From JAVMKJ01 sp031732855 (GTDB lineage: Bacteria > Pseudomonadota > Gammaproteobacteria > Competibacterales > Competibacteraceae): a stretch of DNA of 64,000 nt. Below the pieces are notes generated by a model that saw only the letters and a program-made list of their open reading frames with translations, made no database searches and was not told the DNA's origin. The stretch covers positions 57,707 to 121,706 of the forward strand of contig JAVMKJ010000068.1 of NCBI GenBank assembly GCA_031732855.1, given 5' to 3'. Within the stretch, counting starts at the first letter, position 1, and each line of letters starts with the position of its first letter. Positions 33,318 through 41,633 of the stretch are shown here, one piece after another. Made by a program: the position numbers and the translations under genes.

Positions 33318-33770
33318 TCAGTAGCCCATCCCCAGTTCCTGCGCCTGTCTGGACAAGTCGTCCATCGCTCGGCGGGCACTCTCGTCGGCCTGCGCCCGGT
33401 AGGCCAGCAAATCCGGATAGTTGATACGGCGGTGACGGCCGACCTTGGTGAACGGAATTCTACCGTCCTCCAGCAACTTCACGAGATACGGCCGGGAGAC
33501 ATTCAGCAGGTCGGCGGCTTGCTGGGTCGTGAGCGCGTGCGCGATGGGGACCAGCGCCACGGTGTTACCCTGCGCCATCTGGTTCAGAATCTCGGCCAGC
33601 AAGCCAATGGCGGACACGGGTACAGTCAACCTTTCGTCGCCATCGTACAGGCACAACTGCGCGGTCTCGCCGTGACCGATGATCGCGGCGAGCCTTCGAC
33701 TGCTTTCGGCCGCCAGCCGGGTTTCTTCCGCGGTGGGCAGGCTCGGCGTCTTGATGGATACGAGCGCCAT
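33318..33770 (-). CDS. HTH (excisionase-type) antitoxin of the PIN toxin
   Basis: A 150-residue protein with an excisionase-like helix-turn-helix at about 80-125 (LTTQQAADLLNVSRPYLVKLLEDGRIPFTKVG, in two pieces, ending RRINYPDL). The first 75 residues are a helical domain of unknown type and the last 25 probably contact the toxin. The combination of this domain with a downstream PIN gene is a known type II toxin-antitoxin layout. It should repress its own promoter, which must lie in the AT-rich stretch from 33771 to 33900. Confidence 0.82.
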   Translation of the reverse strand: MALVSIKTPSLPTAEETRLAAESSRRLAAIIGHGETAQLCLYDGDERLTVPVSAIGLLAEILNQMAQGNTVALVPIAHALTTQQAADLLNVSRPYLVKLLEDGRIPFTKVGRHRRINYPDLLAYRAQADESARRAMDDLSRQAQELGMGY

Positions 33771-33908
33771 GGCGTTATCCAGTCCAAAGGCTGTTCGGAG
33801 GGTGGTTGGGCTGTTACTTACGGGTAGACCCTTCGTATGTTAGCTTTATTCGCAATAGTCGAAATTAATTTTTTCTACCATTTATTGGATTGTTGATAGT
33901 TTTATATC

Positions 33909-33999
33909 CAGGACTTTCGCTTGACTACCATATGCAGTGTAAATCTCATCAATAAACCACTATATATAGTAGAAAAACAGCCCATAAGCGAAAGTCCTG
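33909..33999. mobile_element. 91-bp MITE with 14-bp perfect inverted repeats
   Basis: CAGGACTTTCGCTT at 33909-33922 is matched by its exact inverse AAGCGAAAGTCCTG at 33986-33999. Both sides carry ATATC (33904-33908 and 34000-34004), a perfect 5-bp target duplication. There is no coding capacity; the inside is AT-rich. The right copy of the target overlaps the last bases of icmT, so the insertion sits just beyond the icmT stop. A full-length partner element is not in the window. Confidence 0.9.
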
Positions 34000-34002
34000 A
34001 TA

Positions 34003-34293
34003 TCATTCCTTCCGCAACCGGTGGCCGGGCACGGCCCGGATTCGACCCTCGGTCAGCGCCCGAATCAGGAAGCACTGCCCGGTCCGGTACGCCGACCGGG
34101 CGTCGAAACCCAGATAGCGGACGACCGTCAGCCCGGCGATGGCGGCGACCGCCAGTACGAAAGTGGGCCAACTGATGTGAACCAGCCACAGCACGATGGG
34201 CAACGCCGCGTGGGCTTCGATGAACCAAAGCATGGGCGGCAAGGCGGTGTTGCGCCATGGCGCTTCCGCCACCTCGTATTCATCCTGGGCCAT
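34003..34293 (-). CDS. icmT: IcmT-like type IVB secretion protein
   Basis: A 96-residue inner-membrane protein. The signature W-R-N-T-A-L-P-P near 13-20, I-E-A-H-A-A-L-P-I-V-L-W and the two hydrophobic segments (about 29-43 and 44-62) ending in R-Y-L-G-F match Legionella IcmT and R64 TraK. It overlaps the dotB stop by 14 bases. The order dotD-dotC-dotB-icmT is that of R64 traHIJK. Its stop codon lies in the target duplication of the MITE. Confidence 0.85.
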   Translation of the reverse strand: MAQDEYEVAEAPWRNTALPPMLWFIEAHAALPIVLWLVHISWPTFVLAVAAIAGLTVVRYLGFDARSAYRTGQCFLIRALTEGRIRAVPGHRLRKE

Positions 34294-35488
34294 CGGTTTC
34301 TCCGGGTTCGGGGGCGTCGGGACCCGCCGGCAGCGGAAGAGAGGTCGCCTCGGCCTGGGTGCCGAGCCCCCGGAACAGCCGGTATTCCCGCTCGTCGATC
34401 CGCCCGGCCGCCCGCAGGGCGTCCAGATCGGCGGTCAAGGGGCGACCGTGCTCGCGCACCAGGTGACGAGTGGCCGCGACCACCCGCGCCGGCGGCTGCG
34501 CCAGAATGGCGTCCTTGAGGTCCGGGGTGAAACGAAGGTATTCGCGCACGGCGGCCCGCCGGCCGTCGGTGGTCCGCACCAGGCGCTGGGTCACGATGGC
34601 TTGCAAGGCTTCGAGCAGGTCCGCCAGCCGGCCGTCCCGTCCGTCGGCCGGGAACGCCGACACCAGCCGGCGGAGGGTTTCCGGCACGCTGTTGGTGTGG
34701 CTGGTGGTGTAGACCAGATGGCCGGTCATGGCGGCGTCCACCACCGCCGTGATGGTCTCGGCGTCGCGCGCTTCACCCACCAGAATCACCATCGGCTTGC
34801 GGCGCAGGCTGTTGCGCACCCCGGCGGCGAAGCTGGGCAGATGGACCCCGATCTCGTGCTGGGCGATGGAAGCATGCACGCGCGGGACGAAATCGTAGAC
34901 GTATTCGATGGGCGCCTCGTAGGTCAGAATCTTCCGGTGGGCGTGCGGATCTTCCAGCAGGTGCCGGATGATGGCCGCCAGCAGGGTGGTCTTGCCGGAC
35001 CCGGTGGGACCGGTGATCAGCACCAGGCCCTGCTCGAACACCAGACCGGCGCGGAGCGCCGGGGGCAGGTCGAGCGTCGCCAGCGGCGGCGGCGTGGTGG
35101 CGATGGTCCGGACGGTGATTTCCACGCCGCGCTCCCGCCCGGCGCGCACGGCCGTCATGTTCACCCGGTAGCGCGCCAGGTCCGCGCGCCCGCGCGGGAT
35201 CTCGTAGGAACAGTCGATGTCCTGACCGCCGGCGAGCTGGCTGGGGGCATTGTCGCCATAGATCACCTGGGTCAGGTGATAGACCTCGGCCGGGGCGAGC
35301 CGGCGCCGGGTCACCGGGAACAACCGGCCGTGGCGCTCGACCACCACCGGCTGGTTGGCCTGGAGGGTGACGTCCGACACCGCCTGGTCGGTGGCCCACA
35401 GCAACAGCCGGTGCCAATCCTCCACCCCATACCAGAGGGGTTCCGGAAACCCGGGCGACGCCGGCCACTCCAGCAGGGTCATCGCCAT
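34280..35488 (-). CDS. dotB: DotB/TraJ-type secretion ATPase
   Basis: A 402-residue PilT/VirB11-like hexameric ATPase. Walker A is GPTGSGKT at 160-167, with the Asp box I-L-T-Y-E-A-P-I-E near 185-193, a Walker B-like ILVGEARD segment near 235-242 and the His box T-S-H-T-N near 260. The N-terminal domain begins near W-A-T-D-Q-A-V-S-D-V. It powers assembly or substrate export of the type IVB machine from the cytoplasmic face. It lies 10 bases after dotC. The tail after residue 370 is Pro/Glu-rich. Confidence 0.95.
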   Translation of the reverse strand: MAMTLLEWPASPGFPEPLWYGVEDWHRLLLWATDQAVSDVTLQANQPVVVERHGRLFPVTRRRLAPAEVYHLTQVIYGDNAPSQLAGGQDIDCSYEIPRGRADLARYRVNMTAVRAGRERGVEITVRTIATTPPPLATLDLPPALRAGLVFEQGLVLITGPTGSGKTTLLAAIIRHLLEDPHAHRKILTYEAPIEYVYDFVPRVHASIAQHEIGVHLPSFAAGVRNSLRRKPMVILVGEARDAETITAVVDAAMTGHLVYTTSHTNSVPETLRRLVSAFPADGRDGRLADLLEALQAIVTQRLVRTTDGRRAAVREYLRFTPDLKDAILAQPPARVVAATRHLVREHGRPLTADLDALRAAGRIDEREYRLFRGLGTQAEATSLPLPAGPDAPEPGETDGPG

Positions 35489-35498
35489 CGCGCGCCAC

Positions 35499-36533
35499 CT
35501 AGCGTTGGCCCCAGCCCGCGAATGGCCCCGCCGGCGCGGGGCGATCCGCCGGGGCCGTCGCCGTTCCGGCTCCCGCCGCGCGCGCCTCCACCACGGTGAT
35601 CTTCAGATTCGGCGGCGGACGAGACGGCGCGTAGGGATGGCTGGGATAGGGCTTCCAGCGGGGGTTGTCGCGCACGAACCGGGGATTGACCTCGATCCGC
35701 CAAATCCGGTCGTTGATCGCCAGGGTTGCGGCGTCGCCGGTGACGCCGAGGATGCGCCGGTCGAGTTGGGGCGCGGTGACCATGTCCTTCGCCAGCAGTT
35801 CGCGGTACAGCGCCATGCCCTTGAGATCGCGCTCCAGCCGGTCGAGCTGAACCTCGAACCCCCGATTGGCCTGCTGGACGCCGGCCCGCCAGCCACGCGC
35901 CACGTAGTCTTCCCACAGCGCCACTTCCGCCGCCACCCCACCATCCGGCAGCAGGCTTTCATCCGGCGGCTCCGGACGCTCCACCGGCAGGTAGAGGTAG
36001 CTGCGCCAGTCCGGCGGGGCCAAGGCCAGGCGCGCGGGACTGACCAGGACATACAGCGCATCGACGATCCGCAACTGCTGCTGGCCGGGATCGAGCTTGA
36101 CGGCATCGAACCCGTACTGCACCACGGGCGGCAGGACGTTGCCGTGCAACATCAGGGGAGCGAATAGAAAGACCGGGTCCAACCGCCGGGCCTGGCGATC
36201 CAGCAGCCGGTTGATCTCCCGGGTCCGGGCATACAGGCCGGCGCGGGCGCCGTACCGCAGCGCGGTTTCCTTCAAGGCTTCGGCGCGGAGGTCGTTGATG
36301 GCCGGTTCGCCGCCCCGGCGCGAATGGCTGCGCCCGCGCTGGAGCGCGTCGAGCGTCAACTCGCCCCGGTCGGCGGCGCGCCAGTCGCCGGCGGCCCGCT
36401 CCGCGTCCGCCAGCGTCGGCGGGGCGGGCGACGCGAGCGCGCCGGTTTGCGCCGCGCCGCCGACCGGCAGCCCGGCCACCAGCAACGCCAGCGCCCACCC
36501 GAACCCGCCCGGCCACCGCCGCACGGTCGCCAT
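35499..36533 (-). CDS. dotC: DotC-like type IVB protein without a lipobox
   Basis: A 344-residue exported protein with a signal peptide (about 1-29). The DotC/TraI signature is clear: LRAEALKETALRYGARAGL, then R-E-I-N-R-L-L-D and P-L-M-L-H-G-N-V-L-P-P-V-V, and a W-R-S-Y-L-Y-L-P block. Legionella DotC is a lipoprotein, but no cysteine is present in the first 60 residues here, and an in-frame TAG two codons before the ATG rules out a longer start. It therefore should be a soluble periplasmic form. It starts three bases after the dotD stop. Confidence 0.92.
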   Translation of the reverse strand: MATVRRWPGGFGWALALLVAGLPVGGAAQTGALASPAPPTLADAERAAGDWRAADRGELTLDALQRGRSHSRRGGEPAINDLRAEALKETALRYGARAGLYARTREINRLLDRQARRLDPVFLFAPLMLHGNVLPPVVQYGFDAVKLDPGQQQLRIVDALYVLVSPARLALAPPDWRSYLYLPVERPEPPDESLLPDGGVAAEVALWEDYVARGWRAGVQQANRGFEVQLDRLERDLKGMALYRELLAKDMVTAPQLDRRILGVTGDAATLAINDRIWRIEVNPRFVRDNPRWKPYPSHPYAPSRPPPNLKITVVEARAAGAGTATAPADRPAPAGPFAGWGQR

Positions 36534-36536
36534 GGC

Positions 36537-37088
36537 CTATCCGGTCCGCCCGGCGCCGCGCCGGGGCCGCGCCGCCGGGGGCGAGAACTCACGCCGGTAG
36601 CGGATTTCCACCAGCCGCCGTTCGGCGGCCACCACCACGTCGCAGCGGGTGCTGGTCTGATAGCCGATATCGGCCAGGATATCGCCGACGGCGCGATTTT
36701 CGGCCACGATAGTGACCGGCGCGAGGGCCGCCGAGCGGCCGTAGGTTTGGACCTGGTAGCCTACGGTGCGCGCCAACGCGTGGACCAGCGGCTTCAGGTC
36801 GCCCTGGTACTCGACGTTGACCCGCACCTGGAGTTCGGGCGGCAAAGCGGCCGGCGTCAACGCCTGGACGTGAATCCGATGCGCGCTCTGCTCCACCGTC
36901 GCCAGCCGGGCCAGCGCTTCGGCCACGCTGGCCGCGGCGGCGGCCAGCCGGGTTTCCGCGTCGCTCAAGGGGGCCACCGGCGGCGCTGGCGTCGCGCAAC
37001 CGGCCATCCCCAACGCGCAAAGCAGAACCCGGATCCAGTCCGAGACCGTTCGGATGCCCGCAACGCGCGCCATGGGCTCGTTGTTCAT
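36537..37088 (-). CDS. dotD: DotD-like type IVB lipoprotein
   Basis: A 183-residue lipoprotein with a lipobox L-G-M-A-G-C and lipid-carrying Cys31. A helical segment to about 75 is followed by a secretin N0-like domain (L-Q-V-R-V-N-V-E-Y-Q-G-D-L-K-P-L-V-H, then VGDILADIGYQ), the fold known for Legionella DotD. The start ATG 37088 overlaps the dotO stop by four bases. With DotC and DotH it would form the outer-membrane ring. The C-terminus is Arg/Pro-rich. Confidence 0.92.
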   Translation of the reverse strand: MNNEPMARVAGIRTVSDWIRVLLCALGMAGCATPAPPVAPLSDAETRLAAAAASVAEALARLATVEQSAHRIHVQALTPAALPPELQVRVNVEYQGDLKPLVHALARTVGYQVQTYGRSAALAPVTIVAENRAVGDILADIGYQTSTRCDVVVAAERRLVEIRYRREFSPPAARPRRGAGRTG

Positions 37089-40000
37089 TCCCCCTCCTCC
37101 GCATCGGGCAGTGGACCCGCTGCCGCCGTTTCCGCCGCCGCGATCGCGCCGGCCAGCTCCCCGACGATCGCGTCGAGCACCTGGTCGCGGTCCAGGGCCG
37201 GATGGGCGCTGTGTTCCAGCCGTCGCTCCAGATCGGCCTTGGCGCTCCCGGACGGATAGCGACGGGCCAGCGCCCGCAAGGCCGCGGGGGCGCCGAAGCG
37301 CTGGTACAAGCGGCGGCGGATCACCCGATCCTCCGCCGTGGTCGATAGCGCCCACATTTCGATGGGGCCGTTGGTCAGGTACAGCAGTTGACACACCAGG
37401 CCGCGCTTGGTCTTCATCGCACAGAGAAACGGCGCGCCGTCCGGCGTCGGCCCGTTGCCGTAGACCCTCAGCAACTCGATGGCCGACGCCGGCAGGGAGA
37501 ACTTCTCCCGCACGTCCTCGGCCGTGTCGTCGTTGCCGTACTCCATGATGTAGACCGACGAGGCCAGTTCGATCATCTCGGCGCTGAAATCGGTGAGAAT
37601 CTGGCTGGCCAGGGCGACTTGAACGTTGTTCTTGCGGCCCTCGCGCTGGTCGCGGACCAGTTGCGCGTTGATCGCGGCGATCGGGCCGCAGCGATGCTTT
37701 TCGTCCACGCAGAACTTCTTGGGATAGGCCAGATGTTCCTCGAACCGCCGGGCGTGGTAGGCGCGATAGCGCGGCGGCGCGGCGCGCGCCAGATGATCGT
37801 CGAGGAACAGATCGCGGCCGAGGATATGGCGGGCCAGCAGATAGGCGACGGCGGTCTGCCGCTGGCCGACCGGCGTCATGTCGCCGCACAGCGCCGCCAC
37901 ATCCAGCGCCGCCACCCGGGCGTTGCCGAGATCGAACCGGGTGGGATGAGCCAGGAGCGGAAACTCGCGCGTGGCGGCGGATACGATGCGGTTGAACAGT
38001 TGGATGGGCGACTCGGCGGTGCCGACCAGCCGCATCGCGCCGCCGTACAGATCCCGGACCTGCGGCTGCTGGGCCACCGCCACCAGATCGCTGAGCACCG
38101 GCACGGCGCCGCGTTGCGCCCGCACCGCGGCCTCCGGGTCGCCGGCCGCGAACAGGGCATCCACCACCTCCCACCAGGTCGGTTCCGCGTCCAGCGCGAC
38201 GGCGTGCCGGACCAGCGCCCCATCCACCCCGGCATCCTGGTCCGGCACGTAGCGTTTCGGGCTTTGGTCGTCGGCGAAATGGGCGTAGGCCAGATCGAGC
38301 ACCAGGCCGATCAAGTCGGCGATGCCTTCGGCCGGCTCCCGGTCGCCGGGTTTGGTGGCCAGCACGCTGAGGAACGATACCAGGAACGCCCGCTCCTGCG
38401 GCAGGGGCCGGCGCCAGCCCAACGGGGTGTCGAGCGGGTTCACCGCCCAGCCGGCGTCGTTGACCAGGGCGTGAAACTGCGCCTCGTGCCGGCGGTCGGG
38501 CGGCAGGCCTTCGCGCAGCAGGTCGATCAGGCCTTCCGAAGAGGGACCGATGTCGATGATGCGGATGAACGGCAATCGACGGAAGCCGGAACTGAGCACC
38601 AGTCCCAGATTATTGGCGTTCATCGTGGCGGATTTCCCGCTGCCGGGTCGGGCGAAATACAGCTCGTTCCAGGTCCCCTGCTCGCTGGAGCCGGGCTGGT
38701 AGGGATACAGCTTGCCGTCGCGGGTGCGATAGAGCAGCGCGCCGCGCCGCCACGGCGAGGCCGCCCGAAACAGCGGCAGGGTCACCAGCACCTCGGCCAA
38801 CGGCGCGGCGTAGCGGGTCGCGATATGCAGCGTCGACAAGCCCGGCACCGTGGACGCCCAGGCCTTGACCGGATGCCCGCCGTACTCGCGCACGGTGCAG
38901 GCGCCCCAGGCCTGCAGGTAGGACGCCAGTTGCGCGGTGCGCGCCCGCAGCGCCTCGGCGTGGGTGCGGCCGCGGCCGGCGGGTCGGGTGATATCGACCC
39001 AACTGGTCAGCGCCATCTGCGCGCGCACGCCCAGCCCGCCCCCGTTGAGAAACTTGCGCATCGCCCCGACCGACTGGTTGATCAGCTTGTTCTGGTGGCC
39101 GGCGAAATACAGCAGACTGCTGATCGACCGCTTGGCCAGCAGCCACGCCTCAGCGCCGCCGGTCAGCCGGATCAGCAGCCGCCACGGCAGCCGCTCGCCG
39201 CGCACCCGCTCGAACAGCCGTTCGAAGCGCTGCACTTCGGTCAGTTGCGGGAGATCGACGTAGAGCGGCTGGTAAAGTCGGTCGCCGATCTGCACTGTCC
39301 GGTAATCCACGATCCGCAGGTCGCGCGGAATCAGTTGAGAGCCCAGCGCCGGCAACCAGCAGGTACTGGGGTCGTAGGCGCCGTCCGGATGTTCGCAGGC
39401 CCGGGGAAACCCGCCGGGCAGGAGCGGTTGCCAGTCGTCGGGCGTCCAGTCCGGATCGATCCGCCCGCGCAACTCGCGGCAGGCCCGCTCTACGGGCAGC
39501 AGTTCGAGATCGAAGCCGAAGGCGGTCATGTCGGCCAGCACCGTGGCGACGCAGGACCGATGGGTGTCGATCAGGTCGCGATTGACCGCTTCGGTGTTCT
39601 GGTTGTCGCGGGTGAACCCGCCCGGCCGATGCCGGTCCCGGAGCCGCTGGCGGCGCGCCCGCCGTTCCTGGCGCCGCACGGTGCGCGGCAATCCGGTCGG
39701 CGCCGTCCACAACGCCAGATACACCGTTTCCGTCGCGGCGTACCGGGGCAGATGGCGGCGGCGCTCGGCAAAGATCGCGCCGAGGTCGAGGCCCTGCCGG
39801 GCGGCGGTCTGGAGGCTGGGCGCCAGCATCCAGTCGATCTCACGGCCGGTCGTCGCCGGATCGGAATGAAAGCAGATGTCGAGGGTGTGATAGTGACCGC
39901 TCAGCGCCGAGCCCCAGAGGGTCACCAGTTGCCCGGTCAGGTGGGCTAGTTCCGTCGCGCCGACCACCCGGCGGTGACCGTGCACGAGCAGCAGGCTCAT

Positions 40001-40210
40001 CAATCCCCCGTCCTTGCTGACGAAAGTAGTGTCGTCCTCGATGGTGGTGAGGCTGGTGTAGCGTTCGACGTCCAGGCCGAGCCACTCGGCGAACAGGGAC
40101 GCGACCTCGGCGCGCAGGCCAGGCACGACGGCAGGGTCTCCGGCGGGCGTTAGCGCCGTGCCGCCACGTGGCGGCGAGCGCCCCAACGCCAGGGATTGAT
40201 CCGAACCCAC
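37085..40210 (-). CDS. dotO: DotO/IcmB (TraU) VirB4-type ATPase
   Basis: A 1041-residue ATPase, the normal length for DotO/TraU. The N-terminal half contains the family segments L-T-T-I-E-D-D-T-T-F and the later NKLINQSVGAMRKFLNGG. Walker A is ARPGSGKSATMN near 519-530 and the Walker B-like K-F-C-V-D-E lies near 832-837. It starts at GTG 40210. It is the first gene of the dotO-dotD-dotC-dotB-icmT operon and should energise transfer at the inner membrane. The coupling protein DotL is not next to it. Confidence 0.93.
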   Translation of the reverse strand: MGSDQSLALGRSPPRGGTALTPAGDPAVVPGLRAEVASLFAEWLGLDVERYTSLTTIEDDTTFVSKDGGLMSLLLVHGHRRVVGATELAHLTGQLVTLWGSALSGHYHTLDICFHSDPATTGREIDWMLAPSLQTAARQGLDLGAIFAERRRHLPRYAATETVYLALWTAPTGLPRTVRRQERRARRQRLRDRHRPGGFTRDNQNTEAVNRDLIDTHRSCVATVLADMTAFGFDLELLPVERACRELRGRIDPDWTPDDWQPLLPGGFPRACEHPDGAYDPSTCWLPALGSQLIPRDLRIVDYRTVQIGDRLYQPLYVDLPQLTEVQRFERLFERVRGERLPWRLLIRLTGGAEAWLLAKRSISSLLYFAGHQNKLINQSVGAMRKFLNGGGLGVRAQMALTSWVDITRPAGRGRTHAEALRARTAQLASYLQAWGACTVREYGGHPVKAWASTVPGLSTLHIATRYAAPLAEVLVTLPLFRAASPWRRGALLYRTRDGKLYPYQPGSSEQGTWNELYFARPGSGKSATMNANNLGLVLSSGFRRLPFIRIIDIGPSSEGLIDLLREGLPPDRRHEAQFHALVNDAGWAVNPLDTPLGWRRPLPQERAFLVSFLSVLATKPGDREPAEGIADLIGLVLDLAYAHFADDQSPKRYVPDQDAGVDGALVRHAVALDAEPTWWEVVDALFAAGDPEAAVRAQRGAVPVLSDLVAVAQQPQVRDLYGGAMRLVGTAESPIQLFNRIVSAATREFPLLAHPTRFDLGNARVAALDVAALCGDMTPVGQRQTAVAYLLARHILGRDLFLDDHLARAAPPRYRAYHARRFEEHLAYPKKFCVDEKHRCGPIAAINAQLVRDQREGRKNNVQVALASQILTDFSAEMIELASSVYIMEYGNDDTAEDVREKFSLPASAIELLRVYGNGPTPDGAPFLCAMKTKRGLVCQLLYLTNGPIEMWALSTTAEDRVIRRRLYQRFGAPAALRALARRYPSGSAKADLERRLEHSAHPALDRDQVLDAIVGELAGAIAAAETAAAGPLPDAEEGE

Positions 40211-40264
40211 ATGGGGGTTCGCCGATGGATGACGTTCATCACGGGCCTCCGCGACCGGCTTGAA

Positions 40265-40320
40265 GAAGGGTTTCGGAGTAAATAATAGTTTTATATAAAT
40301 TAAAAAACAACTTTTAAGGC
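40265..40320 (-). promoter_or_regulatory. AT-rich promoter region of the dotO operon
   Basis: The stretch is almost pure A/T (runs such as TTTATATAAATTAAAAAAC) inside GC-rich DNA and lies directly upstream of dotO. No clean -35/-10 pair can be named. Similar AT islands stand before most operons of the transfer region. Confidence 0.4.
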
Positions 40321-40449
40321 ACGTTCAAAGAAATGTGGTGCAATGGCGATGGTGGTGAATTGTTACGGAGAGGGTAGCCCGTTGCCAGATCGCCGCAGCG
40401 TCAGCCCAAGGGGGCAAAGCCGTGTGGGGCGGCATAGCCGTCGGTGCCA

Positions 40450-40551
40450 GCGGCTCTTTTTACCGAAATCGGTGAAGACCACCTCCGCCTCATCAGCGCC
40501 CGCGCGGCGACGCCAAAGGAACAACGAGACTATGAACGAAACACCCGATGA
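40450..40551 (+). pseudogene. BrnT-type toxin, C-terminal remnant
   Basis: The frame ending at 40551 reads F-T-E-I-G-E-D-H-L-R-L-I-S-A-R-A-A-T and R-D-Y-E, the conserved C-terminus of BrnT ribonuclease toxins. A stop codon lies just upstream (near 40446) and the N-terminal half is missing. Its end overlaps the brnA start by 20 bases, the usual layout of brnTA. Confidence 0.65.
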
Positions 40552-40909
40552 TCTGTTGCCGGAGTACGACTTTGACTATTCGCAGGCGCAACCCAATCGC
40601 TTTGCGGGACGGGGGGCGGTTGCCGTCACCCTGCGCGCCGATGTGCTGGCCTATCTCGAGGCGCGCGCGACAGCGAAAGGGTTACCGCTGGGTGAAATGG
40701 TCAACGACATGCTGAAAATAAGATATCGAATTGATCGAGGTCGTGGCCCGGTAGAACGCCTGAACGTCGTCGTGCCCCGCTTCGGGCGTCGTGCGAGCCC
40801 ACCGTGGCCATTGCGCCAGCATCCCGGCGCTCTCAAGATCGGCCAAGGCGGGTTCCGCCCAGCGTACCTCAGCCCTCCAGCAAGCGCCGTTTGGCATCCT
40901 CGTGAGTGA
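40532..40909 (+). pseudogene. BrnA-type antitoxin, 3' truncated
   Basis: The first 62 codons match BrnA antitoxins: a D-L-P/L-P-E-Y-D-F-D-Y-S start, N-R-F-A-G-R, then VAVTLRADVLAYLEA and a ribbon-helix-helix-like L-G-E-M-V-N-D-M-L-K. At about 40718 homology ends and the open frame continues through unrelated, antisense sequence to 40909. The antitoxin thus lost its last residues when another fragment was joined here. Confidence 0.65.
40718..40897 (-). pseudogene. ParE/RelE-like toxin, N-terminal remnant
   Basis: On the minus strand the residues EVRWAEPALADLES are a typical start of ParE/RelE-family toxins. After them the sequence departs from the family and no core or C-terminal arginine motif can be found before the junction with brnA. 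An ATG at 40897 would give a 29-base overlap with the antitoxin gene. The toxin is broken. Confidence 0.5.
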
Positions 40910-41048
40910 CTGCTTTGCCCTCAGCAGCAGCGGCCAAGCCCGCCTCGATCCTCTGTCTGACGTACAACTCGTACAGGATATCGTCCCCCGTCGCCTGCTC
41001 GGGCAAGTGGTCGATCACCGGTTTGGCCGTTGCTTTCGAGGTCAACAT
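40869..41048 (-). CDS. Small antitoxin of the broken ParE/RelE module
   Basis: A 59-residue protein starting MLTSKATAKPVIDHLPEQAT, then DDILYELYVRQRIEAGLAAA and a terminal V-T-H-E-D-A-K-R-R-L segment. This is the form of small addiction-module antitoxins (a helical protein with the G-x-x-A-x-x-G-x-x-V-x-H-E-D/E motif). The frame is intact although its toxin is not, so it is an orphan antitoxin that could still protect against related toxins. Confidence 0.7.
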   Translation of the reverse strand: MLTSKATAKPVIDHLPEQATGDDILYELYVRQRIEAGLAAAAEGKAVTHEDAKRRLLEG

Positions 41049-41211
41049 CCTTCAGCCCTCCGGTTCGCACCAAGAGTTTTTCGGACAGGGGAACGCGGTT
41101 TGGATAGAAAGGGTCGCTCACGAAACGGAAAAAAATCGTGCGCTAAGAGGCTAATGGGATCAGCCGAGCAACCAATGCCGCTTGAGTTGGTTGGTCAGGA
41201 GTGTCTTCTTG

Positions 41212-41625
41212 TCATGCGGGCTGGCGGTGAAGCCGGCCTTTCATCCTGAGGCCGTCGCGCAGGTTGAGGTCCAGCAGCGTCATGTTCGCCGCCCCCACGA
41301 CGAGTTCGAGAGCCTGCACCGCGTAAAAAACGGTGTCGAACTCGGCGGCCCGCGCCTTGGACACCAGGAACAACGCGGCGGGAATGAGCCCCAGAAGGCC
41401 GTTGGTGACGATCAGCGGCATGCGCTTGAGCTTCGCACCGATCACCCCGCCCCGCCGCCCCTTCGCCAAGGCAAAGCCCGAGCCTCCCGTCGCCGCCAGC
41501 GCCGGCACGAGCACCAGGAAGCCCCACGAGATGACCATCTTGACGGCGATCACGGCCGCCTGGGACGCGAACAGCTCGGTAGGGACTATCGACAGCCAGA
41601 AGATCGCAATCGTGAGCAGCGCCAT
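41212..41625 (-). CDS. Small membrane protein of unknown function
   Basis: A 137-residue hydrophobic protein with three or four membrane helices (about 1-18, 24-46, 70-90 and 95-112), separated by a basic loop (A-K-G-R-R-G-G near 53-59). No family is recognised. It lies between the toxin-antitoxin debris and the Tn3 remnant. It may be a passenger of the Tn3 element or part of the metal island. Confidence 0.55.
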   Translation of the reverse strand: MALLTIAIFWLSIVPTELFASQAAVIAVKMVISWGFLVLVPALAATGGSGFALAKGRRGGVIGAKLKRMPLIVTNGLLGLIPAALFLVSKARAAEFDTVFYAVQALELVVGAANMTLLDLNLRDGLRMKGRLHRQPA

Positions 41626-41633
41626 ACAACCAC

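Noticed and set aside
37388..39949. 853-codon plus-strand open frame antisense to dotO
   Set aside because: GC-rich DNA keeps antisense frames open; the peptide is low in structure and the dotO frame explains the region completely.
7596..40210. A virulence-type Dot/Icm system
   Set aside because: No effector, DotA, DotL or IcmS/W-type chaperone is visible; the shorter DotG fits conjugative relatives equally well. The function is left open.
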